A stretch of 64,000 nucleotides of DNA from Lentisphaerae bacterium GWF2_38_69 (GTDB lineage Bacteria; Verrucomicrobiota; Lentisphaeria; Victivallales; GWF2-38-69), in contig MHBE01000040.1 of assembly GCA_001803205.1 (NCBI GenBank), positions 62,001-126,000 on the forward strand, read 5' to 3'. Shown piece by piece: positions 47,003-55,767 of the stretch. Position 1 is the first letter of the stretch. Every line of letters begins with the position of its first letter. The notes beneath the pieces were generated by a model, which was not told where the DNA came from, did no database searches, and saw only the letters and a list, made by a program, of their open reading frames with translations. The position numbers and the translations under genes were made by a program.

Positions 47003-47551
47003 ATGCCTGACATGTTTAAATTTTTTAAAGAGAGCGTAATTCCCAAGCTCAAGGAGAAAAGGAATTATGAGAATCCAATGCAGATTCCTAAACTCTCAAA
47101 GATAATAATTTCAACCGGTATCGGTACAGCATTTGATAAAGATGCTTTCGCCGAAGCCAAAAAGAATATAACAGCTATCACCGGACAAGCTGCTTTAATT
47201 ACTAAATCCAAAAAAGATATATCCAACTTCAAACTCCGTAAGGGGCAGCCGGTAGGAATAATGGTAACTCTGAGAAACGAAAGGATGTATGAGTTTCTAG
47301 ATAGACTTGTACATAATGTCCTCCCTCAGGTTCGTGACTTCAGGGGTATTAGCCCGAAAGGTTTTGACGGAAAGGGAAACTACAGTTTCGGAATGAACGA
47401 CATCAGCGTATTCACGGAAATCGATCTTGATAAACTGAAACGCCCGATGGGTATTAATATCTGTATGGTAACTACAGCCAAATCAAATGAAGAAGCCAAA
47501 GAGCTTCTTACGCTATTGGAAATGCCTTTCGCAAAAGAAGGGAGTAAGTAA
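47003..47551 (+). CDS. rplE: 50S ribosomal protein L5
   Basis: 182 aa, 5S rRNA-binding protein. '[16 protein letters not shown]', '[20 protein letters not shown]' and '[20 protein letters not shown]' are L5 signatures. Length is normal (about 180). Confidence 0.97.
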   Translation: MPDMFKFFKESVIPKLKEKRNYENPMQIPKLSKIIISTGIGTAFDKDAFAEAKKNITAITGQAALITKSKKDISNFKLRKGQPVGIMVTLRNERMYEFLDRLVHNVLPQVRDFRGISPKGFDGKGNYSFGMNDISVFTEIDLDKLKRPMGINICMVTTAKSNEEAKELLTLLEMPFAKEGSK

Positions 47552-47553
47552 TT

Positions 47554-47739
47554 ATGGCAAAGAAAAGTCTAGTCGTAAAAAGCGAACGCGAACCTAAGTT
47601 CAAAGTGCGCAAATACAACCGTTGCAAGAAATGCGGCCGTTCACGCGCTTATATCAGAAAATATCAACTCTGCAGAATTTGCTTCAGGGAGCTTGCTTCC
47701 TCAGGGCAGATTCCCGGCGTAATAAAAGCCAGCTGGTAA
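47554..47739 (+). CDS. rpsN: 30S ribosomal protein S14 type Z
   Basis: 61 aa zinc-binding form with C-x2-C ... C-x2-C ('[22 protein letters not shown]') and the '[16 protein letters not shown]' C-terminus. It is 2 bp downstream of rplE. Confidence 0.97.
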   Translation: MAKKSLVVKSEREPKFKVRKYNRCKKCGRSRAYIRKYQLCRICFRELASSGQIPGVIKASW

Positions 47740-47756
47740 AATAAGGAGCCAATAAA

Positions 47757-48152
47757 ATGAGTATGCAAGATCCATTGAGCGATATGCTCACAAGAATCCG
47801 CAATGCAGGTATGGCTTCTTTGAAAGAAGTTTCACTGCCTGCTTCAAAACTTAAGAAAGCCGTAGCTTCTGTTCTCAAGGAAGAAGGTTTTATCGGAGAT
47901 ATGACTGAAGTCGGAGAAGGCGTTAAAAAAACACTTGTTCTAAAATTGAAGTACCACAAAAAGTCACCTGTTATCGAAGGAATCAGAAGAATAAGCAAAC
48001 CTTCATGCAGAATTTACTGCGGAAACACTCAGATTCCGAAAGTAAGAAACGGACTTGGACTCGTGGTTCTTTCAACTCCGCATGGTGTTATCAGCGGTAA
48101 GAAAGCCGCTGAAATGAATATCGGCGGTGAAATAATTTGTTATGTATGGTAA
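47757..48152 (+). CDS. rpsH: 30S ribosomal protein S8
   Basis: 131 aa. 'DPLSDMLTRIRNAGMASLKE' start and the C-terminal 'GLVVLSTPHGVISGKKAAEM' with 'GGEIICYVW' end, all diagnostic for S8. Confidence 0.97.
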   Translation: MSMQDPLSDMLTRIRNAGMASLKEVSLPASKLKKAVASVLKEEGFIGDMTEVGEGVKKTLVLKLKYHKKSPVIEGIRRISKPSCRIYCGNTQIPKVRNGLGLVVLSTPHGVISGKKAAEMNIGGEIICYVW

Positions 48153-48160
48153 GGTGAACT

Positions 48161-48697
48161 ATGTCAAGAATAGGTAAAAAACCAATCGCCGTACCAGCTG
48201 GCGTAAAAATAACTGTGGCAAACGGTCAGATGACAGTGGAAAACGGAAAGAATGTGCTCACACAGGCTGTTCCGCCCGAAGTTAAAATAGCTGTCGAAGA
48301 TAATGAAATAATTGTATCCACACCTGTTGAAACCAAGAGATCAAGCGCAATGCAGGGTCTTACAAGAAGTCTGCTTGCAGGCATGGTCGAAGGCGTAACT
48401 AAAGGTTTCAAGAAAAACCTTGAAATAGTTGGCGTAGGATACAAGGCTAAAATAAATGGAAACACTATGGAGCTGGCTCTTGGCTTCTCTCATCCTGTTG
48501 TCTACAATGTTCCTCAGGGAATCAAAGTAACAGTAGCCGACAACACTAAGATAAGCGTAGAGGGCATCAATAAACAGCTTGTAGGGCAGGTAGCAGCCAA
48601 TATCAGAAGATTCAAGAAACCTGAACCTTATAAAGGTAAAGGTATCAGATATGCCGGCGAACACATAGTAATCAAGGAAGGAAAAGCCGTAGGATAA
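48161..48697 (+). CDS. rplF: 50S ribosomal protein L6
   Basis: 178 aa, two L6 domains. 'MSRIGKKPIAVPAGVKITV' start; C-terminal 'PEPYKGKGIRYAGEHIVIKE' is the L6 signature. Confidence 0.97.
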   Translation: MSRIGKKPIAVPAGVKITVANGQMTVENGKNVLTQAVPPEVKIAVEDNEIIVSTPVETKRSSAMQGLTRSLLAGMVEGVTKGFKKNLEIVGVGYKAKINGNTMELALGFSHPVVYNVPQGIKVTVADNTKISVEGINKQLVGQVAANIRRFKKPEPYKGKGIRYAGEHIVIKEGKAVG

Positions 48698-48740
48698 TAC
48701 AACAGCTGTTTCATAGCTTAATTCATGGAGATTATATAAC

Positions 48741-49103
48741 ATGGGAAAATTAAATAAAGTAGAGGCACGCCAGCGCAGACATATGCGTTTGCGTCAGAAA
48801 ATTGCAGGAACAGCTGATCGTCCAAGAATGGCCGTATTTGCTTCCTGTAAACACATATATGTTCAGTTTATTGATGACAATGCTGGAAAAACCATTGCAA
48901 GTGCATCAACCAATACTGAAGAATTCAAAAAAACCGGTGAGAAAGTCAATGCGAAAGGAGCGGAAGTTCTTGGAACAATAGCCGCAGCCGCAGCCAAAGC
49001 TGCAGGAATAAGCGAAGTTGTCTTTGACCGCGGAGGTTTCTCATTTCACGGAAAACTCAAAGCTTTAGCCGATTCTGCGCGCAAGAGCGGACTAAAAATA
49101 TAG
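48741..49103 (+). CDS. rplR: 50S ribosomal protein L18
   Basis: 120 aa. '[20 protein letters not shown]' and '[20 protein letters not shown]' are the L18 (5S rRNA-binding) signatures. A 43-bp gap after rplF contains the GGAG ribosome binding site. Confidence 0.96.
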   Translation: MGKLNKVEARQRRHMRLRQKIAGTADRPRMAVFASCKHIYVQFIDDNAGKTIASASTNTEEFKKTGEKVNAKGAEVLGTIAAAAAKAAGISEVVFDRGGFSFHGKLKALADSARKSGLKI

Positions 49104-49116
49104 AGAGGTCTATTAT

Positions 49117-49608
49117 ATGGCACATCCAAGAAAAAATGCCCCAGCTAAAGAAGTCAGTGACTTTGAAGAAAGAGTGGTCAGCGTCAATAGATGCTCGAAA
49201 GTAGTTAAGGGAGGTCGTAACTTCAGTTTCAGCGCTCTTGTAGTGGTTGGAAACAAAAAAGGCCTTGTAGGAGTCGGACTGGGAAAAGCCAATGAAGTAG
49301 CAGATGCTATCAGAAAGGGCGGAGAAATCGCAAAAAAGAATCTTATGCAGGTTCCGATGAATAACCAGACAATACCACATGAAATAAAATCCAAGTTCGG
49401 CGCGGCTAAAGTATTCATGAAGCCCGCAGGACCAGGTACAGGTATGATAGCTGGCGGTGGAGTAAGAGCGGTTCTTGAACTTGCAGGAATCAGAGATGTA
49501 CTTACTAAATCACTAGGTTCTACAAACCCTGTAAATATCGTCAGAGCCACTTTTGAAGCTTTCAAGAACATGATCACAAAAGACGAATACATAGCAAAAC
49601 GCAGCTAA
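49117..49608 (+). CDS. rpsE: 30S ribosomal protein S5
   Basis: 163 aa. '[20 protein letters not shown]' (dsRBD-like N-domain) and '[20 protein letters not shown]' are S5 signatures. The next gene starts 16 bp later, leaving no room for rpmD (L30), which normally sits here. Confidence 0.97.
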   Translation: MAHPRKNAPAKEVSDFEERVVSVNRCSKVVKGGRNFSFSALVVVGNKKGLVGVGLGKANEVADAIRKGGEIAKKNLMQVPMNNQTIPHEIKSKFGAAKVFMKPAGPGTGMIAGGGVRAVLELAGIRDVLTKSLGSTNPVNIVRATFEAFKNMITKDEYIAKRS

Positions 49609-49623
49609 TTAAGGATTATTAAA

Positions 49624-50070
49624 ATGAAATTACATTCACTTAAAAATACAGAAGGCGCCAAACACAGACGCAAACGCGTCGGCAGAGGCGACGCTTCCGG
49701 TTGGGGGAAAACCGCCGGAAGAGGAGACAAGGGACAACACTCAAGAAGCGGTTCCGGTTTCAGGCCATATTTTGAAGGCGGACAGATTACGCTTTTCAGA
49801 AGATTGCCGAAGAGAGGCTTCAAGAGTCTGAATCCGGTTGTTTATACTGTGGTCAATGTCTCAAATTTAGACAAGGCTTTCAATGCCAATGACACAATTG
49901 ATAAAGCCCTTCTCCTGTCAAAGAATTTGATTCATAAAACAAAACTTGAATTAAAGATTCTCGGAACTGGCGAAATTACCAAGCCATTGACAATCAAAGC
50001 TAATGTATTCTCAGCCACGGCAAAGGCCAAAATAGAAGCCGCAGGCGGAAAATGCGAGGTTGTTAAATAA
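49624..50070 (+). CDS. rplO: 50S ribosomal protein L15
   Basis: 148 aa. 'RKRVGRGDASGWGKTAGRGD' (the Gly/Arg-rich L15 start) and 'GFRPYFEGGQITLFRRLPKR' are diagnostic. It is the last ribosomal protein gene of the cluster and is followed by a strong hairpin. Confidence 0.97.
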   Translation: MKLHSLKNTEGAKHRRKRVGRGDASGWGKTAGRGDKGQHSRSGSGFRPYFEGGQITLFRRLPKRGFKSLNPVVYTVVNVSNLDKAFNANDTIDKALLLSKNLIHKTKLELKILGTGEITKPLTIKANVFSATAKAKIEAAGGKCEVVK

Positions 50071-50082
50071 AAATAAACAACA

Positions 50083-50120
50083 GATAAAAAACCAGAGCGT
50101 ATATATCTGGTTTTTTATCT
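50083..50120 (+). terminator. Terminator or attenuator between rplO and secY
   Basis: GATAAAAAACCAGA and TCTGGTTTTTTATC form a perfect 14-bp inverted repeat around a 9-nt loop; the right arm carries a T6 run. It lies 12 bp after the rplO stop and 21 bp before the secY ATG, so secY expression would need read-through or a promoter within or after the hairpin. Confidence 0.8.
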
Positions 50121-50140
50121 TATTATAAATAAGGTCTGAT

Positions 50141-51502
50141 ATGTTTTCTGCTTTTTTAAATGCTTTTAAAATCAAGGAAGTAAGAGATAAGATTCTCTTT
50201 ACGCTAGGCATAATTGCCCTTTGCAGAGTAATGTCCAATATACCCTGCCCTGGAGTTGACACTCATGCTTTGAATATTTACTTCAACCAGTTCAGCCAGA
50301 ACGGCAGCACAGCGGCTTTTTTTGGTCTCTTTGATATGTTTACAGGAGGCGCCATACATAAGTTTGCCATAGCCACTCTTGGGATTATGCCCTACATATC
50401 AGCATCTATTATTATGCAGATGCTTCAACCGGTTGTGCCGCAGTTTGAAAAAATGGTTCGTGAAGGCGGCGATGCCGGAAGGCAAAAATTCAACCAGTAC
50501 ACTAGGTTTCTGACATTGATAATATGTGTAATCCAGGGAGCAATGGCTGCTTATGCCATGCAGAGGCCTCAAACTATCGGTCTCCCAGTCCCGACTTCTC
50601 CGCTTGTAATGACCACAGGACCCTCATTTGTGATCATGACTGTGATTATCCTTACTTGCGGTTCTATGATTCTTATGTGGCTCGGCGAAAAAATAACAGA
50701 TAACGGAATCGGCAACGGCGCTTCAATAATTATCACAATCGGTATTGTATCCAGGATGCCAAGCGCAATTTTCAGCTTATATGAACTAGTTATTGGAGGA
50801 TCAAGCGGAACATCAATCAGACCTGTCCACCTTTTCCTTCTTGCATTGCTGTTCATACTCGTTACTGCTGCGACTGTCATTCTTACACAAGGTCAGAGAA
50901 AGATACCGATTCAATATGCTAAAAAAACAGTTGGAAAAAGAATGCTGGGCGGAAACTCTTTTATTCCCTTGAGAGTAAACTTTTCCGGAGTAATGCCGAT
51001 AATTCTCGCCGGTTCTATCCTGATTGTTCCAGAAATGATTTTCAGGTGGATTCCGGCCACAAGATGGCTTGCTGCGTACTTCAACTACGGAAGTTCCTCG
51101 TATATGCTCATTTATGGCCTTATGATATTATTCTTTTCCTTCTTCTGGGTTGCCAACCAATTCAACCCTGTACAGATTTCAGAAAATCTAAAGAGAGACA
51201 GCGCGTTTATCCCTGGCATCCGTCCAGGAAAGCCGACGGCCGATTACCTTGATTCTACCATGACAAAAGTAACTCTGGCAGGCTCAATCTTCCTTATGGC
51301 TCTGGCTGTTTTTCCAATGCTTCTGAACCAGCATCTGAATCTGCCATATATAATTGACAGTTTCTTTGGCGGTACAAGTTTGCTTATCATGGTTGGTGTG
51401 ACTCTTGACTCTCTGAGCCAGCTTGAATCTCACCTGATTACGAGAAATTATGACGGCTTCCTCAAAAATGGGAAGATTTTAAACAGAAGAAATTACAGAT
51501 AG
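50141..51502 (+). CDS. secY: Preprotein translocase subunit SecY
   Basis: A 453-aa, 10-TM channel subunit of the Sec translocon. 'FTLGIIALCRVMSNIPCPGV' (TM1), 'IATLGIMPYISASIIMQML' (SecY signature 1) and 'MLGGNSFIPLRVNFSGVMPII' (around TM7, signature 2) are clear; the C5 loop 'RDSAFIPGIRPGKPTADYL' contains the conserved Arg for SecA/ribosome interaction. It is separated from rplO by a hairpin and followed after 2 bp by comF; adk, map and infA, the usual downstream neighbours, are absent. Confidence 0.97.
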   Translation: MFSAFLNAFKIKEVRDKILFTLGIIALCRVMSNIPCPGVDTHALNIYFNQFSQNGSTAAFFGLFDMFTGGAIHKFAIATLGIMPYISASIIMQMLQPVVPQFEKMVREGGDAGRQKFNQYTRFLTLIICVIQGAMAAYAMQRPQTIGLPVPTSPLVMTTGPSFVIMTVIILTCGSMILMWLGEKITDNGIGNGASIIITIGIVSRMPSAIFSLYELVIGGSSGTSIRPVHLFLLALLFILVTAATVILTQGQRKIPIQYAKKTVGKRMLGGNSFIPLRVNFSGVMPIILAGSILIVPEMIFRWIPATRWLAAYFNYGSSSYMLIYGLMILFFSFFWVANQFNPVQISENLKRDSAFIPGIRPGKPTADYLDSTMTKVTLAGSIFLMALAVFPMLLNQHLNLPYIIDSFFGGTSLLIMVGVTLDSLSQLESHLITRNYDGFLKNGKILNRRNYR

Positions 51503-51504
51503 GC

Positions 51505-52218
51505 TTGAAGATTTCTTCATTCTCTCTCAGATGTATATTTGAGTATTTCTTTCCTGCTATATGTCCAAACTGCAGGAAAGAAATTATCGACAGCGGTGAT
51601 TGCCTTTGTAAGAAATGCTCTGCCGAAGTTGTCATGATGACTTCGAGTGCTCTGTGCTCCTGCTGCGGCGCCCGTTTAGACACGGTGCTTGATTTATGTT
51701 CAAAGTGCATATCCGAAGAGAAACATTCGTGGGATTCAGCAATATGCATACTTGAAATGAATAACATCATTCATGATATGATCCTGAATTTTAAGTATAA
51801 AAATAAAATTGAACTCTACCCTTTTTTTGCAAAAACTGTTTCAGAAAGAATAATTCATGATAATCTGAAATTCGATTTTATCACATCTATCCCCCTTCAT
51901 CCATTAAAATTTTTTATGAGGGGATACAACCAATCGTCTCTTGTCGCAAAAAGAGTTGCAAAATTGCTGCAGATACCTTATAAAAGGCTTCTCTTAAGGA
52001 GGAGATATACAAAAACACAAACCAGTCTTTCGGCTGAAAAACGAAGAAAAAATCTAAAAAATGTTTTTTTACCGAAAAACAGAGCAATAATTGAAGGAAA
52101 AGATATACTTTTAATCGATGATATTTTTACCACAGGTTCCACTCTGCGATCGGCCGCGAAGGAGCTGGCCGACTCTGGAGCCAATAAGGTAACTATTTTA
52201 GTTTTAGCAAGGAGATAA
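51505..52218 (+). CDS. ComF-family phosphoribosyltransferase
   Basis: A 237-aa protein of the ComF/GntX family. The N-terminal zinc-binding Cys pairs ('CPNCRKEI', 'CLCKKC', 'CSCCGARL', 'DLCSKC') precede a type I phosphoribosyltransferase domain with the PRPP-binding loop 'ILLIDDIFTTGSTLRSAA'. In naturally competent bacteria ComF supports DNA uptake, but the family is widespread. The track starts at a TTG 2 bp after the secY stop; no ATG in frame precedes the zinc motif, so TTG is plausible. accD follows after 4 bp. Confidence 0.88.
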   Translation: MKISSFSLRCIFEYFFPAICPNCRKEIIDSGDCLCKKCSAEVVMMTSSALCSCCGARLDTVLDLCSKCISEEKHSWDSAICILEMNNIIHDMILNFKYKNKIELYPFFAKTVSERIIHDNLKFDFITSIPLHPLKFFMRGYNQSSLVAKRVAKLLQIPYKRLLLRRRYTKTQTSLSAEKRRKNLKNVFLPKNRAIIEGKDILLIDDIFTTGSTLRSAAKELADSGANKVTILVLARR

Positions 52219-52222
52219 ATTT

Positions 52223-53110
52223 ATGTCGCTTTTTGGTAAACCCAAATATACGGCAACAATTAAAACCGAAGAAGAAAACAAGAATGTTAAAATTCCTGTC
52301 GGTATCTTTGAAAAATGTAAAGGTTGCGAAGAGAGTTTTCACAAGGATGAATGGAAAAAAAATCTCGAAGTTTGCCCCGAGTGTGGATATCATAAAACTT
52401 TACCATCTGCAAGGAGAGTTGAATTACTGACAGATACCGACACTTTCGATGAAGTCGATGCAGGTCTTTTATCAGTGGACATTCTTAAATTTGAGGGAGT
52501 CGCGTCATACACGGATAAGCTCGAGCAATATAGAAAAAAAACCGGCATGAATGATGCCGTAGTGTGTGGTACAGGCAAGTTGAACGGTATTGAATATGCC
52601 CTTGCTGTTATGGATTTTAGTTTTCTGGGAGCCAGCATGGGTTCAGTGGTGGGAGAAAAGATTACCAGAATTACTGAACTTGCCACAGAAAAAGGAATCC
52701 CCCTAGTTATTGTTACTGCCAGTGGAGGCGCCAGGATGTATGAAGGAATGTTCAGTCTCATGCAAATGGCCAAAACAAGCGGAGCTCTAGAAAGGCACAA
52801 GGTAAAAAACCTTCCCTATATAGTTGTAATGACTAATCCGACAACAGCTGGAGTAACTGCAAGTTATGCATCTCTTGGAAGCCTTATTGTGGCAGAACCT
52901 CAGGCTCTTATAGGTTTCGCCGGTCCCAGAGTAATCAAAGATACTACGCAGGCAACTCTTCCGGAAGGTTTTCAGACCTCAGAATTTCTTCTCAAAAAAG
53001 GACTCATTGACAGAGTTATACCAAGATCTGAGCTCAGAAGGGAAGTCGGACTGATGTTAGAATACTTTACTGCCGGAAAATATCCGATTCAGAGAAAGAA
53101 AAAATCATAA
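52223..53110 (+). CDS. accD: Acetyl-CoA carboxylase carboxyltransferase subunit beta
   Basis: 295 aa. The N-terminal zinc ribbon ('EKCKGCEESF' and 'VCPECGYHK') and the carboxyltransferase core ('GVASYTDKLEQYRKKTGMND', 'TASGGARMYEGMFSLMQMAK', 'GFAGPRVI') are diagnostic. With AccA it transfers CO2 from carboxybiotin to acetyl-CoA for malonyl-CoA synthesis. An AAGGAGA Shine-Dalgarno lies at the end of comF. accA is not adjacent. Confidence 0.96.
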   Translation: MSLFGKPKYTATIKTEEENKNVKIPVGIFEKCKGCEESFHKDEWKKNLEVCPECGYHKTLPSARRVELLTDTDTFDEVDAGLLSVDILKFEGVASYTDKLEQYRKKTGMNDAVVCGTGKLNGIEYALAVMDFSFLGASMGSVVGEKITRITELATEKGIPLVIVTASGGARMYEGMFSLMQMAKTSGALERHKVKNLPYIVVMTNPTTAGVTASYASLGSLIVAEPQALIGFAGPRVIKDTTQATLPEGFQTSEFLLKKGLIDRVIPRSELRREVGLMLEYFTAGKYPIQRKKKS

Positions 53111-53152
53111 TCTCTCTTTGCTTTTGATAACTTTAATGTAACTTAATTGAAG

Positions 53153-53270
53153 TCGCCGATTATTCGGACCCTATGCATTGGATTTTCGTTAATCGGGTCA
53201 GATGAGGAATCAAGCAGCCCTACATGTTAAAGACAAGTGCCGTAGGTGCATCTGATAATCGGCGATGTTC
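53153..53270 (+). ncRNA. ffs: Signal recognition particle RNA (small bacterial 4.5S type)
   Basis: A 113-nt element closed by the perfect stem TCGCCGATTAT / ATAATCGGCGA (53153-53163 with 53255-53265), followed by a T-rich tail. Its apex contains GTCAG-A-TGA-GGAA-TCA-AGCAGCC, which aligns with the E. coli 4.5S apical GTCAG...GGAA...AGCAGCC: the GGAA tetraloop, the 3-bp closing stem and the symmetric loop bound by the Ffh M domain. It lies directly upstream of dnaX, as scr does in Bacillus. No Alu domain is visible, so it is the short form. Confidence 0.92.
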
Positions 53271-53374
53271 TTTTCTAAATATAAATTGTATATATCAATT
53301 GTTTATATCGCTGCTGATTATAAATTTCCCTGTTTAAAACATTATCAACAGTAACATCAAATTTATAATTTCTT

Positions 53375-55126
53375 ATGGAATATCAAGTTCTTGCTAGAAA
53401 ATGGCGTCCGGGCAAATTCTGCGACATGATTGGACAGGAACATATTGCAAAGACAATCCAGAATGCGCTTCTGAAAAATAAACTGGCTCATGCTTATCTT
53501 TTTGTCGGCCCCAGAGGAATTGGGAAAACCACTATTGCGAGAATTCTGGCAAAGGCTTTCAACTGTAAAAAAGCACCGGCAAAAGAACCTTGCGACGAAT
53601 GCTCTTCCTGCAAGAGCATTAACGAAGGAAGCAATATAGATATAATTGAAATAGACGGAGCAAGCAATAACGGGGTTGATAATGTCAGAAATCTAAGAGA
53701 AGAAGCGCTCTATGCCCCCGCAAATTCAAAATATAAGGTTTATATAATTGACGAAGTGCACATGCTTACAAATCAGGCATGGAACGCATTATTAAAATTA
53801 CTCGAAGAACCTCCGGCTCATGTCAAGTTTATTTTTGCTACTACCGAAGCTCATAAGATTCTTCCAACTGTAATTTCAAGATGTCAGAGATATGACCTTA
53901 GAAAAATTCCTTTAAATCTTATTATCCAGCAGCTTGAAAAGATAACTACTTCCGAGAAAGTAAAAATCAGCAAAGAAGCTATCAGATCCATAGCACAGGC
54001 AGCTGACGGAGGAATGAGAGACGCCCTCTCCCTTACTGACCAGATGATAGCTTTTCATTCTTCAGAAGAATCAGAAGAAATCAAAGAAAGTGAAATCTTA
54101 TCTATATTTGGGATTGTTTCCACACTCCAGAAAGAAAAAATTGTCAAAGCCATACTCTCCAATGATTATTCAACGCTATTTTTTGAAATAAACACTCTTG
54201 CTCAGCAGGGGAAAAATCTTGAACATCTTTTCTACGATATAGTTGAATACCTTCGCGGTGTTGAAATTACGGTTCTTCTCAAAGATCCGGATGAGATACT
54301 TGAAGTCGGCTCTGATATTATTCAAATCTATAAAAATCTTTCGCACTTTACAACTTTGGAAAAAGTTCAATTAATCCTGGAATCACTTTCTACAACCGGA
54401 AAACTTCTCCATGATGCAATAAATAAGCATGTGATAATAGAAACTGCCCTGATGAAAGCTATGAGATTCTCTTCATCAACAAAACTTAATGATATTATAA
54501 ACAGACTAAACCAGATAAAAAATAATCTACCTGACAGCAGCAGTGTTAGCGGCAATACCTCATATATTCAAAATCAGCCCCCTGAACCTTTGGAATCAAC
54601 CCCATCAGAGCCTGTTTATATTCCGCCAAAAGAAACTGTCGTGAAAGAAAATCCCACTGAAGATGCTCCTCCCTCTGTACCTGAACCACAAGAGCCAGAT
54701 CCTATTGTTCAAAACATACCTAAACCGCCGACTAGAGCTATATCTCCTGAAAAGCTGTGGCACAAACTCATTGAAGCCATGGATTCTCCTCAGATAAATA
54801 ATCCTCAGCTAAAGTTCTGGATGCAGGAGGGAAAACCCGTTTCCTTTAAGGACAACACCCTTACGGTGAATTATGATGAAGAATATAATATTATTCATGC
54901 CCAGAGAGTTAGAGAAGAAAAGCAAATTATTATAAAGAATATCGAATACATGACGGGCTTAGACCAAGTCAAACTTGAAATCCAAATGATAAAAGGCCTT
55001 GTCTCTCCGCTCAATTCTCCAAAATCAAAAGATATAGATGAAGTCAGAGAAAAAATCCAAAATAATCAATTTGTAAAAAGCACAATTGAAATCTTTGACG
55101 GGAATATCGTTGACTTTAGAGGTTAA
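53375..55126 (+). CDS. dnaX: DNA polymerase III subunits gamma/tau
   Basis: 583 aa clamp-loader ATPase. 'YLFVGPRGIGKTTIARILAK' is Walker A; four Cys form the zinc module ('FNCKKAP..PCDECSSCKSI'); 'VYIIDEVHML' is Walker B; 'TTEAHKILPTVISRCQRY' is the sensor 1/SRC motif. A Pro-rich linker (about 395-460) leads to a tau-like C-terminal domain. I see no in-frame A-AAA-AAG slippery site in the right place, so a separate gamma product is not indicated. The ATG has no Shine-Dalgarno, but a TATAAT lies 5 nt before it. ybaB and recR follow. Confidence 0.95.
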   Translation: MEYQVLARKWRPGKFCDMIGQEHIAKTIQNALLKNKLAHAYLFVGPRGIGKTTIARILAKAFNCKKAPAKEPCDECSSCKSINEGSNIDIIEIDGASNNGVDNVRNLREEALYAPANSKYKVYIIDEVHMLTNQAWNALLKLLEEPPAHVKFIFATTEAHKILPTVISRCQRYDLRKIPLNLIIQQLEKITTSEKVKISKEAIRSIAQAADGGMRDALSLTDQMIAFHSSEESEEIKESEILSIFGIVSTLQKEKIVKAILSNDYSTLFFEINTLAQQGKNLEHLFYDIVEYLRGVEITVLLKDPDEILEVGSDIIQIYKNLSHFTTLEKVQLILESLSTTGKLLHDAINKHVIIETALMKAMRFSSSTKLNDIINRLNQIKNNLPDSSSVSGNTSYIQNQPPEPLESTPSEPVYIPPKETVVKENPTEDAPPSVPEPQEPDPIVQNIPKPPTRAISPEKLWHKLIEAMDSPQINNPQLKFWMQEGKPVSFKDNTLTVNYDEEYNIIHAQRVREEKQIIIKNIEYMTGLDQVKLEIQMIKGLVSPLNSPKSKDIDEVREKIQNNQFVKSTIEIFDGNIVDFRG

Positions 55127-55128
55127 TT

Positions 55129-55294
55129 ATGGCTGAAATTGTTATTGAAAGAAGCCGAAAAGTACTGCAGGCAAAACCATATAGCCTCAATAGTCCTAAA
55201 AGCTAGTGACTCCGGCAGGCCGATATATAAAACTTACGGATTCAAACCATCCCCTTCTTTCATGACACTTGATATTATACTTAAAGCGAAATGA
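55129..55294 (+). pseudogene. Remnant of a GNAT acetyltransferase
   Basis: Just after dnaX an ATG opens 'MAEIVIERSRKVLQAKPYSL' then stop, while a shifted frame continues 'IVLKASDSGRPIYKTYGFKP' and ends 'FMTLDIILKAK' with TGA at 55292-55294. 'LxASxxGxPIYxxxGF' is the classic C-terminal acetyl-CoA-binding/beta6-7 motif of GNAT enzymes. The N-terminal two thirds are missing and there is a frameshift. Confidence 0.7.
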
Positions 55295-55399
55295 TTTTCG
55301 AAAAATATTTACACAAAATGAGTTCATATGTGCGAAATAAAACCAATATTCAAATACCCTTTGGGTATACTTAATTTTTAAATACAAAAGGAAAGAAAA

Positions 55400-55720
55400 A
55401 TGTTTGGAAAAATGGGTGAAATGGGCGGAATGCTCAAAAAAGTCTATGAAATGAAGAAAGATATGGAAAAGATAAAGGAAGAACTGCTCAACTCAGAAGT
55501 AAAGGGTTCTTTCGGCGCTTCTGTAGAAGTAATAGCTACTGGAGGAATGAAACTTAAATCAATAAAGATAGCTCCTGAAATAATAAAACAAGGCAATACT
55601 CAGGAAGTCGAGGACATGGTTCTTTCCGCAGTAAATAATGCGCTTGAAGAAGCAAAAAAAATGGCACAAAGCAAAATGTCTGTCCTTACCGGCGGGATTA
55701 ATATTCCCGGCCTCTTCTGA
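55400..55720 (+). CDS. Nucleoid-associated protein YbaB/EbfC family
   Basis: 106 aa. 'MLKKVYEMKKDMEKIKEELL' then 'GSFGASVEVIATGGMKLKSI' and 'VNNALEEAKKMAQSKMSVLTGG' match the YbaB/EbfC DNA-binding family. The gene lies between dnaX and recR, the conserved location in most bacteria, which is strong support. A Shine-Dalgarno (AAAGGAAAG) precedes the ATG. It is a dimeric DNA-binding protein often linked to RecR-dependent repair. Confidence 0.94.
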   Translation: MFGKMGEMGGMLKKVYEMKKDMEKIKEELLNSEVKGSFGASVEVIATGGMKLKSIKIAPEIIKQGNTQEVEDMVLSAVNNALEEAKKMAQSKMSVLTGGINIPGLF

Positions 55721-55767
55721 AAACTGGCTGAACGGCAAAGCAGCTTAAAATATTTAAGACCATACTA

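Noticed and set aside
53571-53590. A-AAA-AAG heptamer in dnaX as a programmed frameshift site
   Set aside because: It is near codon 67, far too early, and the zero frame reads AAA AAA and not A AAA AAG, so it cannot produce a gamma product as in E. coli.
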